Shown here piece by piece: positions 41,108 to 51,104 of a stretch of 64,000 nt of DNA. The notes below the pieces were generated by a model that was given only the letters and a program-made list of their open reading frames with translations, was not told the origin of the DNA and searched no databases. The position numbers and the translations under genes are program-made. The stretch's first letter is position 1. Each line of letters begins with the position of its first letter. The DNA is from CAVVAL01 sp963742725 (GTDB taxonomy: Bacteria > Actinomycetota > Actinomycetes > Mycobacteriales > Cryptosporangiaceae): the NCBI GenBank assembly GCA_963742725.1, contig CAVUMX010000001.1, forward strand, positions 434,001-498,000, read 5' to 3'.

Positions 41108-42532
41108 TCACGGGATGTCGATGGCGGTGCCGATCTGGTGGACCCGGAGCGCGTTGGTCGAGCCCGGGGTGTTCGGCGGGCTACCAGCCACGATGACCAC
41201 CTGGTCACCCGACTGCACGCGGCCCGCTTCCTGGAGCAGAGTGTCCACCTGACGGACCATGTCGTCGGTGTGCGTCACCGACGGCGACAGGAAGGTCTCC
41301 ACACCCCACGACAACGCCAACTGGCTCCGGACGCTCGGCCGCGGCGTGAACGCGATCAGCGGCAGCAGCGTGTGGTGCCGGGACAGCCGCCGCACGGTGT
41401 CGCCGGTGAGCGTGAACGACACGAGTGCCTTCGCCTCCAGCACCTCGCCGATCTGCTTGGCCGCGGCGGCGATCGCGCCACCCTTGGTCCGCGGCTCGTG
41501 GTGCAGCGGCGGGACCGACGGGTCGCCGTGCTCGACGGTGGTGATGATCCTGGCCATCGTCCGGACGGTGAGGACCGGGAAGCGCCCGACGCTCGTCTCG
41601 CCGGAGAGCATGAGCGCGTCGGTGCCGTCGAGGACGGCGTTGGCCACATCGGACGCCTCGGCGCGGGTCGGCCGCGAGTTCTCGATCATCGAGTCGAGCA
41701 TCTGGGTCGCGACGATGACCGGACGCGCGTTCTCCCGGCACAGTTGGACGGCGCGCTTCTGCACCAGCGGCACCGCCTCCAGGGGCAGCTCGACGCCGAG
41801 GTCGCCGCGCGCCACCATGATGCCGTCGAACGCGAGGACGATCGCCTCCAGGTGCTCGACGGCCTCCGGCTTCTCGATCTTGGCGATCACCGGCACGCGG
41901 TGGCCGACGTCGTCCATGATCTGGTGCACGAGCTTGATGTCGTCCGGCGAGCGGACGAACGAGAGCGCCACCAGGTCGACGCCGATCTTCATCGCGAACC
42001 GCAGGTCTTCGGCGTCCTTCTCGCTGAGCGCAGGCACGCTGATCTTCACGTTCGGCAGCGACAGGCCCTTGTGGTTGCTGACCTGACCGCCCTCGACGAC
42101 CAGGCACCGCACGTCCGGCCCGTTGACCCCGGTGACCTCCAGCGCGATCTTGCCGTCGTCGACGAGCAGCCGGTCGCCGACCGCCACCTCGTGCGACAGC
42201 CGGTCGTACGTCGTCGAGACGCGGTCGTGGTCGCCCAGGACCTTCTCGGTCGTGATCGTCACGCTCTCGCCCGTACGCCACTCCACGGGGCCGTCGGCGA
42301 ACCGACCGAGGCGGATCTTGGGGCCCTGGAGGTCGGCCAGGATGCCGACCGCGCGGCCGCTGGCGTCCGACGCCTCGCGCACGAGCTTGTAGGCCTGCTC
42401 GTGGTCGGCGTGGGTGCCGTGGCTGAAGTTGAGACGAGCGACGTCCATGCCGGCGTCCACCAGCCCGCGCATTCGTTCGGGGGTGGCGGTGGCAGGACCG
42501 ATGGTGCACACGATCTTCGCGCGACGCGTCAT
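41108..42532 (-). CDS. pyk: Pyruvate kinase
   Basis: A 474-residue glycolytic enzyme converting phosphoenolpyruvate and ADP to pyruvate and ATP. N-terminal RAKIVCTIGPATATPERMRGLVDAGMDVARLNFSHG, active-site region VIAKIEKPEAVEHLEAI, MVARGDLGVELPLEAVPLVQK and the MLSGETSVGRFPV segment are all present and intact. The C-terminal domain ends VIVAGSPPNTPGSTNALRVHQIG. Length is typical. ATG 42532 starts after a 122-bp gap from gltD that holds a palindrome, so it has its own promoter. Confidence 0.97.
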   Translation of the reverse strand: MTRRAKIVCTIGPATATPERMRGLVDAGMDVARLNFSHGTHADHEQAYKLVREASDASGRAVGILADLQGPKIRLGRFADGPVEWRTGESVTITTEKVLGDHDRVSTTYDRLSHEVAVGDRLLVDDGKIALEVTGVNGPDVRCLVVEGGQVSNHKGLSLPNVKISVPALSEKDAEDLRFAMKIGVDLVALSFVRSPDDIKLVHQIMDDVGHRVPVIAKIEKPEAVEHLEAIVLAFDGIMVARGDLGVELPLEAVPLVQKRAVQLCRENARPVIVATQMLDSMIENSRPTRAEASDVANAVLDGTDALMLSGETSVGRFPVLTVRTMARIITTVEHGDPSVPPLHHEPRTKGGAIAAAAKQIGEVLEAKALVSFTLTGDTVRRLSRHHTLLPLIAFTPRPSVRSQLALSWGVETFLSPSVTHTDDMVRQVDTLLQEAGRVQSGDQVVIVAGSPPNTPGSTNALRVHQIGTAIDIP

Positions 42533-42604
42533 GGTGCCAACCTATCGCCCTTAAGTGAACCGATGCAGACCCATCCCGCGACTTGGTCTATACCAGCCGG
42601 TAAC

Positions 42605-42646
42605 TGGGCGGCATCCTCGCGGCCGTAACCGGGAAGATGCCGCCCA
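42605..42646. terminator. Inverted repeat after gltD
   Basis: TGGGCGGCATC (42605-42615) and GATGCCGCCCA (42636-42646), 20-nt spacer, 8 bp past the gltD stop. Confidence 0.5.
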
Positions 42647-42654
42647 AACCAGGA

Positions 42655-44109
42655 TCAGCGGGGTGCGAGCGGGCGAGCCGTCGGGGCGATCGGCGCCGGC
42701 AGCGACGACTCGCCCGTCAGGTGCGCGTCCACGGCCGCGGCGGCGGCACGGCCCTCGGCGATCGCCCACACGATGAGCGACTGGCCGCGGCCCGCGTCGC
42801 CGGCGACGAACACGTCCGGCGCGGTGGTGCGCCAGGCGGCGTCCCGGACGACATTGCCGCGACCGTCCACCTCGACGCCGAGGCCGGTCAGCAGGGGCCC
42901 CTGCTCGACGCCGGTGAAGCCCATCGCGAGGAACACCAGATCGGCGGGGAGTTCCCGCTCGGTGCCGGGAACCGTCTCGAACCTGCCCCCGGCCATGCGC
43001 ACCTCGTTCAGCCGCAGGGCGCTCACGGAACCCTCGGAGCCGACGAACCGCTCGGTCGAGACCGCGAACACCCGCTCGCCGCCCTCCTCGTGCGCGGACG
43101 AGGTGCGGTGCAGCAGCGGCCACATCGGCCACGGCGTGGACTCGTGCCGCGCGCCGGGCGGCTCCGGCATGATCTCCAGCTGCGTGACGCTGGCGGCGCC
43201 CTGCCGGTGCGCGGTGCCGAGGCAGTCCGCGCCGGTGTCGCCGCCGCCGATGATCACGACGTGCTTGCCGGCGGCGTGGATCGGCGAGTCCGCGAAGTCG
43301 CCCTGCTGGACCCGGTTCGCCGGGGTCAGGTAGTCCATCGCCGCGTAGATGCCGTCCAGCTCCCGGCCCGGAACGGGTAGGTCGCGCGGAACGGTCGCGC
43401 CCATGGCCAGCACGATCGCGTCGAAGGCGTCCCGCAGCTCGGACACCGGAAGATCGACACCGACGTCGACACCGGTGACGAACGTCGTCCCCTCGGCCTC
43501 CATCTGGGCGAGCCGCCGGTCCAGGTGGCGCTTCTCCATCTTGAACTCGGGGATGCCGTACCGCAGGAGCCCGCCGATCCGGTCGGCCCGCTCGTACACG
43601 GTGACCTCGTGGCCGGCGCGCGTGAGCTGCTGCGCGGCCGCCAGCCCGGCCGGACCGGAGCCGATCACGGCCACCCGCTTGCCGGTGCGCCGCTCGGGGA
43701 GCTGCGGCCTGACCCAGCCCTCGGCGAACGCGCGGTCGATGATCTCGACCTCGACCTGCTTGATCGTGACCGGGTCCTCGTTGATGCCGAGCACGCAGGC
43801 GGACTCACACGGCGCCGGGCAGAGCCGCCCGGTGAACTCCGGGAAGTTGTTCGTGGCGTGCAGCCGCTCGATCGCCGGCTGCCAGCCGTCCGTCCGGACG
43901 AGGTCGTTCCACTCGGGGATCAGGTTCCCGAGCGGGCAGCCGTTGTGGCAGAACGGGATGCCGCAGTCCATGCACCTGCTCGCCTGCTTGCGCAGGGTCG
44001 TGCGGTCAAAATCTTCGTAGACCTCACGCCAGTCGCTGATCCGGACATCGACGGGTCGACGCGCGGGCAACTCCCGGCCGTGCTTCATGAAACCGGTCGG
44101 GTCAGCCAC
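42655..44109 (-). CDS. gltD: Glutamate synthase small subunit (NADPH)
   Basis: A 484-residue flavoprotein that takes electrons from NADPH and passes them to GltB. The N-terminal Fe-S ligands are in CMDCGIPFCHNGCPLGNLIPEW and CPAPCESACVLG; FAD motif VAVIGSGPAGLAAAQQL; NADPH motif VVIIGGGDTGADCLGTAHRQG; the C-terminal VFVAGDAGRGQSLIVWAIAEGR closes the FAD site. GTG 44109 overlaps the gltB stop by 8 bp, giving coupled translation. The frame runs about 90 codons upstream inside gltB but that part is a shadow. Confidence 0.96.
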   Translation of the reverse strand: MADPTGFMKHGRELPARRPVDVRISDWREVYEDFDRTTLRKQASRCMDCGIPFCHNGCPLGNLIPEWNDLVRTDGWQPAIERLHATNNFPEFTGRLCPAPCESACVLGINEDPVTIKQVEVEIIDRAFAEGWVRPQLPERRTGKRVAVIGSGPAGLAAAQQLTRAGHEVTVYERADRIGGLLRYGIPEFKMEKRHLDRRLAQMEAEGTTFVTGVDVGVDLPVSELRDAFDAIVLAMGATVPRDLPVPGRELDGIYAAMDYLTPANRVQQGDFADSPIHAAGKHVVIIGGGDTGADCLGTAHRQGAASVTQLEIMPEPPGARHESTPWPMWPLLHRTSSAHEEGGERVFAVSTERFVGSEGSVSALRLNEVRMAGGRFETVPGTERELPADLVFLAMGFTGVEQGPLLTGLGVEVDGRGNVVRDAAWRTTAPDVFVAGDAGRGQSLIVWAIAEGRAAAAAVDAHLTGESSLPAPIAPTARPLAPR

Positions 44110-47100
44110 GTGCCGCCTCCATGATCGCCTCGTCCACCGACTTGCCGGACAGCTCGGCCAGCCTGGTCGCCTGCAGTACCCGCTTGTAGTCGCGGGGCAT
44201 GATCTTGCTGAATCCCGCCGACCGGCGCGGCCAGTCCGCGAGCAGCCCCTCCGCCACCGGCGACCCGGTCTCGGCGAAGTGCCGGGCCACGAGCGACCGC
44301 AGCTCGGTGGAGTCCTCTGTGGACAGCGGCTCGACGTCGACCATGTCGTGGTTGACCCGGGCCGGGTCGAGATCCAGCAGGTAGGCAACGCCGCCGGACA
44401 TGCCGGCCGCGAAGTTCCGCCCGGTGGTGCCCAGGACGACGACCAGACCGCCGGTCATGTACTCGCACCCGTGGTCGCCGACGCCCTCGACGACGGCCGT
44501 CGCACCGGAGTTCCGGACGCAGAACCGCTCGCCGACCCGTCCGCGCAGGAACAGCTCGCCGCCGGTGGCGCCGTACAGGATCGTGTTGCCGGCGATGACG
44601 TTCTCCTCGGCCACGAACGGCGCCGAGAGATCCGGTCGGACGACGAGCCGGCCGCCGGAGAGCCCCTTGCCGACGTAGTCGTTCGCGTCACCGAACAGCC
44701 GCAGCGTGACACCGCGCGGCACGAACGCGCCGAACGACTGCCCGGCCGAACCCGTCAGCGTGACGTCGATCGTGTCGTCCGGGAGGCCCTTGCCGCCGAA
44801 CTTGCGGGTGACCTCGGCGCCGAGCATCGTGCCGACCGTCCGGTTGACGTTGCGGACGGGCACGTCGAACGACACCGGCGTGCCGTCGGCGAGTGCCGCG
44901 GCGGCCTGCGCGATCAGGTCGTTGTCGAGCGCCCTGTCGAGGCCGTGGTCCTGGACGGTCGTCCGGTGCAGCGCGGCGCCCTCGGGCAGCTCCGGCACGG
45001 CGAAGATCGGCGACAGGTCCAGCCCGGAGGCCTTCCAGTGGTCGACCGCCGCGCGGGTGTCGAGCAGCTCGGCGTGGCCGATCGCCTCGTCCAGCGAGCG
45101 GAACCCGAGTTCGGCCAGCAGCTCGCGGACCTCCTCGGCGAGGTACTCGAAGAACGTCACGACGAACTCGGGCTTGCCGCTGTACTTCGCGCGCAGCTCC
45201 GGGTTCTGCGTGGCGACGCCGACCGGGCACGTGTCGAGGTGGCAGACCCGCATCATGATGCAGCCCGACACGACGAGCGGCGCGGTGGCGAAGCCGTACT
45301 CCTCGGCGCCGAGCAGCGCGGCGATGAGCACGTCACGGCCGGTCTTGAGCTGCCCGTCCACCTGGACGACGATCCGGTCGCGGAGCCCGTTGAGCAGCAG
45401 GGTCTGCTGGGTCTCGGCGAGCCCCAGCTCCCACGGCGAACCGGCGTGCTTGAGCGACGTGAGCGGTGAGGCACCGGTGCCGCCGTCGTGACCGGAGATC
45501 AGGACGACGTCCGCGTGGGCCTTGGAGACACCCGCGGCGACCGTGCCGACGCCGACCTCGGCCACCAGCTTCACGTGGACCCGCGCCGAGTTGTTGGCGT
45601 TCTTCAGGTCGTGGATCAGCTGCGCCAGGTCTTCGATCGAGTAGATGTCGTGGTGCGGCGGCGGCGAGATCAGGCCGACGCCCGGCGTGGAGTGCCGGGT
45701 CTTCGCGATCCACGGGTACACCTTGTGACCCGGGAGCTGGCCGCCCTCGCCGGGCTTCGCGCCCTGCGCCATCTTGATCTGGATGTCGTCGGAGTTGACC
45801 AGGTATTCGCTGGTCACGCCGAACCGGCCGCTGGCGACCTGCTTGATCGAGCTGCGGCGCGACGGGTCGTAGAGGCGGTCCGGGTCCTCGCCGCCCTCGC
45901 CCGTGTTCGACTTGCCGCCGATCGAGTTCATGGCGATCGCGAGGGTCTCGTGCGCCTCGGCCGAGATCGAGCCGTAGGACATCGCGCCCGTGGAGAAGCG
46001 CCTGACGATCTCCGAGACGGGCTCGACCTGCTCCAGCGGGATCGGCTCGCGCTCGCCGGCCTTCAACGAGAACAGGCCGCGCAGCGTCGCGGTGTCGGCC
46101 GAGAGCTGGTCCACCGTGGACGTGTACTTCTTGAAGATCTCGTACTGGCGGCTGCGAGTGGCGTGCTGGAGCAGGAACACCGTCTCCGGGTTGAACAGGT
46201 GCAGCTCGCCCTCGCGGCGCCACTGGTACTCGCCGCCGATCTCCAGCTGGCGGTGGACCCGGTCCGTCGGGTTCTCCGGCCACGCGCGCTTGTGCCGCGC
46301 GGCCACCTCGGCGGCGACCACGTCGAGGCCGACGCCGCCGAGCTTGCTCGACGTCCCGGTGAAGTAGCGGGCGATGAGGTCGTCGGACAGGCCGACCGCC
46401 TCGAAGACCTGCGCGCCGGTGTAGGACGCCACGGTGGAGATGCCCATCTTGGACATCACCTTGAGGACGCCCTTGCCGGCCGCCTTCACGTAGTTCCGGA
46501 CGGCCGCGCGGGCGTCGATGCCCGGCAGCGTGCCCGTGTTGACCATGTCCTCGATGGACTCGAACGCCAGGTACGGGTTCACCGCACCGGCGCCGTACCC
46601 GAGCAGCAGCGCCACGTGGTGGACCTCGCGGCAGTCGCCGGACTCGACGACGACGCCGACCTGCGTCCGCGTCCGCTCCCGGATCAGGTGCTGGTGGACG
46701 CACGCCGTCAGCAGCAGCGACGGGATCGGCGCCAGCTCGGCCGTGGAGTCACGGTCGGACAGGACGATGATCCGGGCGCCGTCCTCGATCGCCTCGGAGA
46801 TGTGCCGGCAGATCTCGACGAGCCGGCCCTTCATCCCGGCGGCGCCGTCGCGCACCCGGTACAGGCCCGACACCGTGACGGCCTTGAAGCCCGGCTTGTC
46901 GCCGTCGTCGTCGATGTGGACGATCTTGGCCAGCTCGTCGTTGTCGATCACCGGGAACGGGATCGTGATCTGGCGGCACGACGCCGGCGACGGCTCCAGG
47001 AGGTTCTGCTCCGGCCCGATCGTCGCCCGGACGGACGTGACGATCTCTTCCCGGATCGCGTCCAGCGGCGGGTTCGTGACCTGTGCGAACAGCTGGCTGA

Positions 47101-48649
47101 AGTAGTCGTACAGCAGGCGTGGGCGCTTGCTCAGCACGGCGATGGGCGTGTCGGTGCCCATCGATCCGATCGCCTCCAGGCCCGACTTCGCCATCGGCGT
47201 GACGAGGATCCGCAGCTCCTCCTCGGTGTAGCCGAATGTCTGCTGGCGCCGCTGCACCGACTCGTGCCCGTACGTGACGTGCTCGCGCTCGGGCAGGTCG
47301 TCGAGGTGCATCTGGCCGGCGTGCAGCCAGTCGGCGTAGGGGTGCTCTGCGGCGAGACCGGCCTTGATCTCCTGGTCGTCGATGATCCGCCGGGCCTCGG
47401 TGTCGACCAGGAACATCTTGCCGGGCTGGAGCCGCCCCTTGGCCACGACGTCGGCCGGGTCGAGCTCCAGCACGCCGGACTCGCTGGCGAGCACGACCAG
47501 GTCGTCACGGGTACGCCACCAGCGGGCGGGGCGCAGGCCGTTGCGGTCGAGAACCGCGCCGATCAGCGTGCCGTCGGTGAACGGCACGCACGCCGGGCCG
47601 TCCCACGGCTCCATGAGCGAGGCGTGGAACTGGTAGAACGCGCGCAGGCCGGCGTCCATCGAGGCGTTGTTCTCCCACGCCTCGGGGATCATCATCAGCA
47701 TCGCGTGCGGCAGCGACCGTCCGCCGAGGTGCAGCAGTTCGAGGACCTCGTCGAAGCTGGCGGAGTCGCTGGCGGCCGGCGTGCAGATCGGGAAGATCCG
47801 CTCCAGCAGCTCGGTGCTGAAGCCGCCGGGGATCAGGTCGCTGCGGAGCAGTGCCTCGCGGGCGCGCATCCAGTTCCGGTTGCCCTTGACCGTGTTGATC
47901 TCGCCGTTGTGGGCGACGTACCGGTACGGGTGCGCCAGCGGCCACGACGGGAACGTGTTCGTGCTGAACCGGCTGTGCACCAGCGCGATGGCGCTGGCCA
48001 GCCGCTCGTCGTTCAGCTCGGGGAAGAACTTCGGCAGCTGGTCGGTCGTGAGCATGCCCTTGTAGACGAGCGTGCGCGACGACAGCGACGGGAAGTAGGT
48101 GGTGATGCCGCGCTCGGACGTCTCCCGCTCGACCCGGCGGCGCACCACGAACGCGAGCCGTTCCAGGCTGAGGCCCGGCTCCGGGCCGGTCAGGAACAGC
48201 TGGGACACGAACGGGGCGACCGAGAGCGCGGTGGGGCCGATGTCGGCGCCGGCGGCGTCCGTCGGGACGTCACGCCAGCCCAGGACGGCGGCCCCTTCCT
48301 CGGAGGCGATCCGCTCGATGACGCTCCTGGCCTTGTCCCGCTCGGCGGCGTCGGCGGGAAGGAAGGCGTTACCGACCGCGTACGCGCCCAGCTCGGGCAG
48401 GGTGAAGCCGGCGACCGCGCGCAGGAACGCGTCCGGGATCTGGACCAGGATGCCGGCACCGTCGCCGGAGTTCGCCTCGCTGCCGGCAGCACCTCGGTGC
48501 TCCATGTTGCGCAGCGCCGTCAGACCTTGCTCGACGATGCCGTGCGTGCGCCGGCCACGGGCGTCCACCACGAACGCGACACCACAGGCGTCATGCTCGT
48601 TCGCGGGGTCGTAGAGGCCCTGGGCAGCGGGGACAGCAGAGAACGTCAC
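44102..48649 (-). CDS. gltB: Glutamate synthase large subunit
   Basis: A 1515-residue enzyme making glutamate from glutamine and 2-oxoglutarate. The first 21 residues are a propeptide: EHDACGVAFV places nucleophile Cys22, freed by processing, in the class II amidotransferase domain. The central and FMN domains have SNTGEGGEDPDRL and the synthase motif HVKLVAEVGVGTVAAGVSKAHAD; the 3Fe-4S cluster lies in GCIMMRVCHLDTCPVG. The C-terminal GXGXG beta-helix (GGLVVVLGTTGRNFAAGMSGG) is complete. Length is typical. First gene of gltBD; a 123-bp gap separates it from the divergent GNAT gene. Confidence 0.97.
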   Translation of the reverse strand: MTFSAVPAAQGLYDPANEHDACGVAFVVDARGRRTHGIVEQGLTALRNMEHRGAAGSEANSGDGAGILVQIPDAFLRAVAGFTLPELGAYAVGNAFLPADAAERDKARSVIERIASEEGAAVLGWRDVPTDAAGADIGPTALSVAPFVSQLFLTGPEPGLSLERLAFVVRRRVERETSERGITTYFPSLSSRTLVYKGMLTTDQLPKFFPELNDERLASAIALVHSRFSTNTFPSWPLAHPYRYVAHNGEINTVKGNRNWMRAREALLRSDLIPGGFSTELLERIFPICTPAASDSASFDEVLELLHLGGRSLPHAMLMMIPEAWENNASMDAGLRAFYQFHASLMEPWDGPACVPFTDGTLIGAVLDRNGLRPARWWRTRDDLVVLASESGVLELDPADVVAKGRLQPGKMFLVDTEARRIIDDQEIKAGLAAEHPYADWLHAGQMHLDDLPEREHVTYGHESVQRRQQTFGYTEEELRILVTPMAKSGLEAIGSMGTDTPIAVLSKRPRLLYDYFSQLFAQVTNPPLDAIREEIVTSVRATIGPEQNLLEPSPASCRQITIPFPVIDNDELAKIVHIDDDGDKPGFKAVTVSGLYRVRDGAAGMKGRLVEICRHISEAIEDGARIIVLSDRDSTAELAPIPSLLLTACVHQHLIRERTRTQVGVVVESGDCREVHHVALLLGYGAGAVNPYLAFESIEDMVNTGTLPGIDARAAVRNYVKAAGKGVLKVMSKMGISTVASYTGAQVFEAVGLSDDLIARYFTGTSSKLGGVGLDVVAAEVAARHKRAWPENPTDRVHRQLEIGGEYQWRREGELHLFNPETVFLLQHATRSRQYEIFKKYTSTVDQLSADTATLRGLFSLKAGEREPIPLEQVEPVSEIVRRFSTGAMSYGSISAEAHETLAIAMNSIGGKSNTGEGGEDPDRLYDPSRRSSIKQVASGRFGVTSEYLVNSDDIQIKMAQGAKPGEGGQLPGHKVYPWIAKTRHSTPGVGLISPPPHHDIYSIEDLAQLIHDLKNANNSARVHVKLVAEVGVGTVAAGVSKAHADVVLISGHDGGTGASPLTSLKHAGSPWELGLAETQQTLLLNGLRDRIVVQVDGQLKTGRDVLIAALLGAEEYGFATAPLVVSGCIMMRVCHLDTCPVGVATQNPELRAKYSGKPEFVVTFFEYLAEEVRELLAELGFRSLDEAIGHAELLDTRAAVDHWKASGLDLSPIFAVPELPEGAALHRTTVQDHGLDRALDNDLIAQAAAALADGTPVSFDVPVRNVNRTVGTMLGAEVTRKFGGKGLPDDTIDVTLTGSAGQSFGAFVPRGVTLRLFGDANDYVGKGLSGGRLVVRPDLSAPFVAEENVIAGNTILYGATGGELFLRGRVGERFCVRNSGATAVVEGVGDHGCEYMTGGLVVVLGTTGRNFAAGMSGGVAYLLDLDPARVNHDMVDVEPLSTEDSTELRSLVARHFAETGSPVAEGLLADWPRRSAGFSKIMPRDYKRVLQATRLAELSGKSVDEAIMEAARG

Positions 48650-48772
48650 GTGTCGGGCTCCTATCGACGTCGAAAGCCACGCAGGGCAATGCTGTATGGG
48701 GAGGGGACGACGTCGGCCCGCAGGTAGAACCGAGGGTACACAACACCCCGGTTACGGATAGCGTACGCGGCC

Positions 48773-49585
48773 GTGAAGAACGTCACCCGGATCACGCTCC
48801 TGACCTGTATCGAACGGTTCTACGACGCGGTCCCGCGCACCGGCGCCCGCGCCGAGGATTTCGACGGACTGACGTTGTTCGTCCGGGAAGGTCCCGGTTG
48901 GCCGTATTACGCCCGAGCTACGCTCGGCCGCGAACCCTCGGTATCGGACGTCACCCGGGTACTGGCGCGGCAGCGTGAACTCGGCGTGCCCGAGGCGTTC
49001 GAATGGGTGGACGAAGTGACGCCCGGGCTGGCCGTGGCCGCGGACGCCGCCGGGCTCTCCGTGTCCCGGCATCCACTGATGGTGCTGTCCTCGCTGGTGC
49101 CTGTCGCCGGGGCTCGTCCGCGGCTGCTGGATCCTTCGTCGGACCGCCTCGCGGAGGACTTCGCGGCCGCCCGGGCGGTGGCGCAGGTGGCGTTCGGCAA
49201 TCCCGGCACCGCGCTCGGCGACGCGGGCGCCCGCGAGCGGGACGAGGTGCTGCCGTCACCGTCCGACGCGGCCGTCGCCGCCGAACGGGACGGGCTGCGC
49301 AGCGGACGGGTAGCCAGAGTCCTCATCGACGACGCGGACGGGCCGGTGTGCGTCGGCTCCTACCAGCGCGCCGGTGACGTCGTCGAGATCACCGGCGTCG
49401 CCACCCTGCCGTCAGCGCGGCGCCGGGGGCTGGGCGCGGCCGCGACGGCGGCCCTCACCCTGCACGCACTCGACCACGGCGCGTCGGTCGTGTTCCTGTC
49501 CGCCGGGGACGAGGACGTGGCCCGCGTGTACCACCGGATCGGCTTCCGCCAGCTCGCCACCGCCTGCATCGCCGAGCCGGCCTAG
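48773..49585 (+). CDS. GNAT-family acetyltransferase
   Basis: A 270-residue protein with a C-terminal GNAT domain: VEITGVATLPSARRRGLGAAATAALTLHALDHGASVVFLSAGDEDVARVYHRIGFRQL carries the acetyl-CoA motif RRRGLG (motif A) and the VYHRIGF motif B. The N-terminal 100 residues resemble the substrate-side domain of two-domain actinobacterial GNAT proteins. Substrate unknown. GTG 48773 has TAGCGT ending 8 bp upstream and no Shine-Dalgarno, so the mRNA may be leaderless. Ends before palindrome family II copy 1. Confidence 0.85.
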   Translation: MKNVTRITLLTCIERFYDAVPRTGARAEDFDGLTLFVREGPGWPYYARATLGREPSVSDVTRVLARQRELGVPEAFEWVDEVTPGLAVAADAAGLSVSRHPLMVLSSLVPVAGARPRLLDPSSDRLAEDFAAARAVAQVAFGNPGTALGDAGARERDEVLPSPSDAAVAAERDGLRSGRVARVLIDDADGPVCVGSYQRAGDVVEITGVATLPSARRRGLGAAATAALTLHALDHGASVVFLSAGDEDVARVYHRIGFRQLATACIAEPA

Positions 49586-49632
49586 CGCCGGGCCGGCCGC
49601 GGGCCGCTTGTGCGACCGGCCGCCGCTCGACC

Positions 49633-49681
49633 TTCGGACTTTTGAGGGTGACCGGGCCCGCCCGACCCTCAAAAGTCCGAA
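49633..49681. repeat. Dispersed palindrome family II, copy 1
   Basis: TTCGGACTTTTGAGGGT (49633-49649) and its exact complement (49665-49681), 15-nt loop, between convergent genes. The next bases ACTCGGG are shared with copy 2 at 55198, so the repeated unit extends beyond the stem. Confidence 0.8.
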
Positions 49682-49718
49682 ACTCGGGGAGGTGGGTGGC
49701 AGGCTGCGGCGGGCGGGG

Positions 49719-51083
49719 TCAGGTCGGGCCGGGGCGCCAGCCGTCGGGATCGACGTCGCCGGGGATGGCCGCCGAGGCGTCGTACGGCGTCCGGGTGAAG
49801 ATGAACGTGCCGAGGTCGAGGTGGCTGACGGTGCCGTCCGGGCGGCGGACCACGCGCAGCGTCTCGCCGGTGTAGTACCCGTCGAGGCCGGTCCAGGTGC
49901 CGTCGGACTCAGGACGGAACCGCGACGCCCGGCTGCCGCGCCGCAGCGGACCGAGGTGGATCCAGCCGTCGGCCAGCACGGTCAGCCCGTACGGGCTGGG
50001 ACCCCAGTACCAGGGGCCGGCCAGTTCCAGCAGGACCGGGTCGGCCGACGGCAGCGGCGCCCACTCGTCCGGGGTGCGGGGTTCGTGTTCGGCGACGATG
50101 CGGAGCAGGTCGACGCCGAACTCCCCGTTCATGCCGGACGTCGTGTTCGCCATGGCCGCGACGGCCGTCCGCTCGGTGGGGTCGGCCCAGGAGAAGGCCA
50201 GGAAGCCCGGCATCGAGCCGCCGTGCCCGACGAGGATCCGGCCCCGGTCGTGCTGGAGCTGGACGCCGAACCCGTACCCGGCCTCGTGGTCGGCGCCGTG
50301 GGTGGTGCTCGGCGCCCGCATCTCGTCGAGCGTGTCGGTGCTCAGGACGTCGCCCGTGTCGCCGCCGAGGAACGCCGACCACCGGCTCAGGTCGGTGGCC
50401 GTCGACCAGAGCTGCCCGGCCGGGGCCATCGCCACGTGGTCGTGCGCCGGCTCGGGCAGCAGGATGTCCGCCCACGGGTGGACGGCGTACCCCTGGGCGT
50501 GCGGCTTCTCGGGCATCGCGGTCGTCCGGGCCATGCCGAGCGGCCGCAGGATCTCGGCGCGCACGGCGTCGTACCAGCTCATGCCGCGGACCCGCGAGAT
50601 CAGCTCACCGAGCGCGCCATAGCCGAGGTTGGAGTAGTGGAAGTCCCAGCCGGGACCGCGCCGCCGCGGCTCCGGGCCGATCGCCGCCGCCAGGTCCGTC
50701 CACGTCAGGCCCGGCGTCCGTTCCCACCACTCGCCCGGCGACTCCGCCGGCAGGCCACTCGTGTGGGCGAGGAGCTGGGCCACCGTCCGGTCGCCGATCG
50801 ACGTGCCGGGCACGAACCGCTCCAACGGATCGGCCAGGTCCAGCTTGCCTTCGTCCCGCAGCCGCATGACCAGGACGGCCACCATCGTCTTGGTGATCGA
50901 CCCGATCCGGTACTGGGTGTCGGCGGTCGGCGCGGCGCCCTCGACCGACCCGCGCCCGCCGAACCACGTCAGCTCGCCGTCGCGGACGACCGCGGCGACG
51001 AGCGACGGGATGCGGGACTCCGACTGCTCGACGGCGAGCCGGTGGAACAGCGCTCGCGCGGTGACGGGCAGCAGGTCAGCCAT
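49719..51083 (-). CDS. Serine hydrolase of class C beta-lactamase family
   Basis: A 454-residue hydrolase with catalytic SITK (62-65), YSN (150-152) and HGG (287-289), the three class C/EstB motifs. There is no signal peptide, so it is probably a cytoplasmic esterase or peptidase and not a resistance beta-lactamase. The last about 130 residues (LLELAGPWYWGPSPYGLTVL onward) form a lipocalin-like C-terminal domain often found in such proteins. ATG 51083 follows the lgt stop by 21 bp, so it is likely the last gene of trpC-trpB-trpA-lgt. Confidence 0.87.
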   Translation of the reverse strand: MADLLPVTARALFHRLAVEQSESRIPSLVAAVVRDGELTWFGGRGSVEGAAPTADTQYRIGSITKTMVAVLVMRLRDEGKLDLADPLERFVPGTSIGDRTVAQLLAHTSGLPAESPGEWWERTPGLTWTDLAAAIGPEPRRRGPGWDFHYSNLGYGALGELISRVRGMSWYDAVRAEILRPLGMARTTAMPEKPHAQGYAVHPWADILLPEPAHDHVAMAPAGQLWSTATDLSRWSAFLGGDTGDVLSTDTLDEMRAPSTTHGADHEAGYGFGVQLQHDRGRILVGHGGSMPGFLAFSWADPTERTAVAAMANTTSGMNGEFGVDLLRIVAEHEPRTPDEWAPLPSADPVLLELAGPWYWGPSPYGLTVLADGWIHLGPLRRGSRASRFRPESDGTWTGLDGYYTGETLRVVRRPDGTVSHLDLGTFIFTRTPYDASAAIPGDVDPDGWRPGPT

Positions 51084-51104
51084 CGGTACTCCTCGTCAGC
51101 GGTG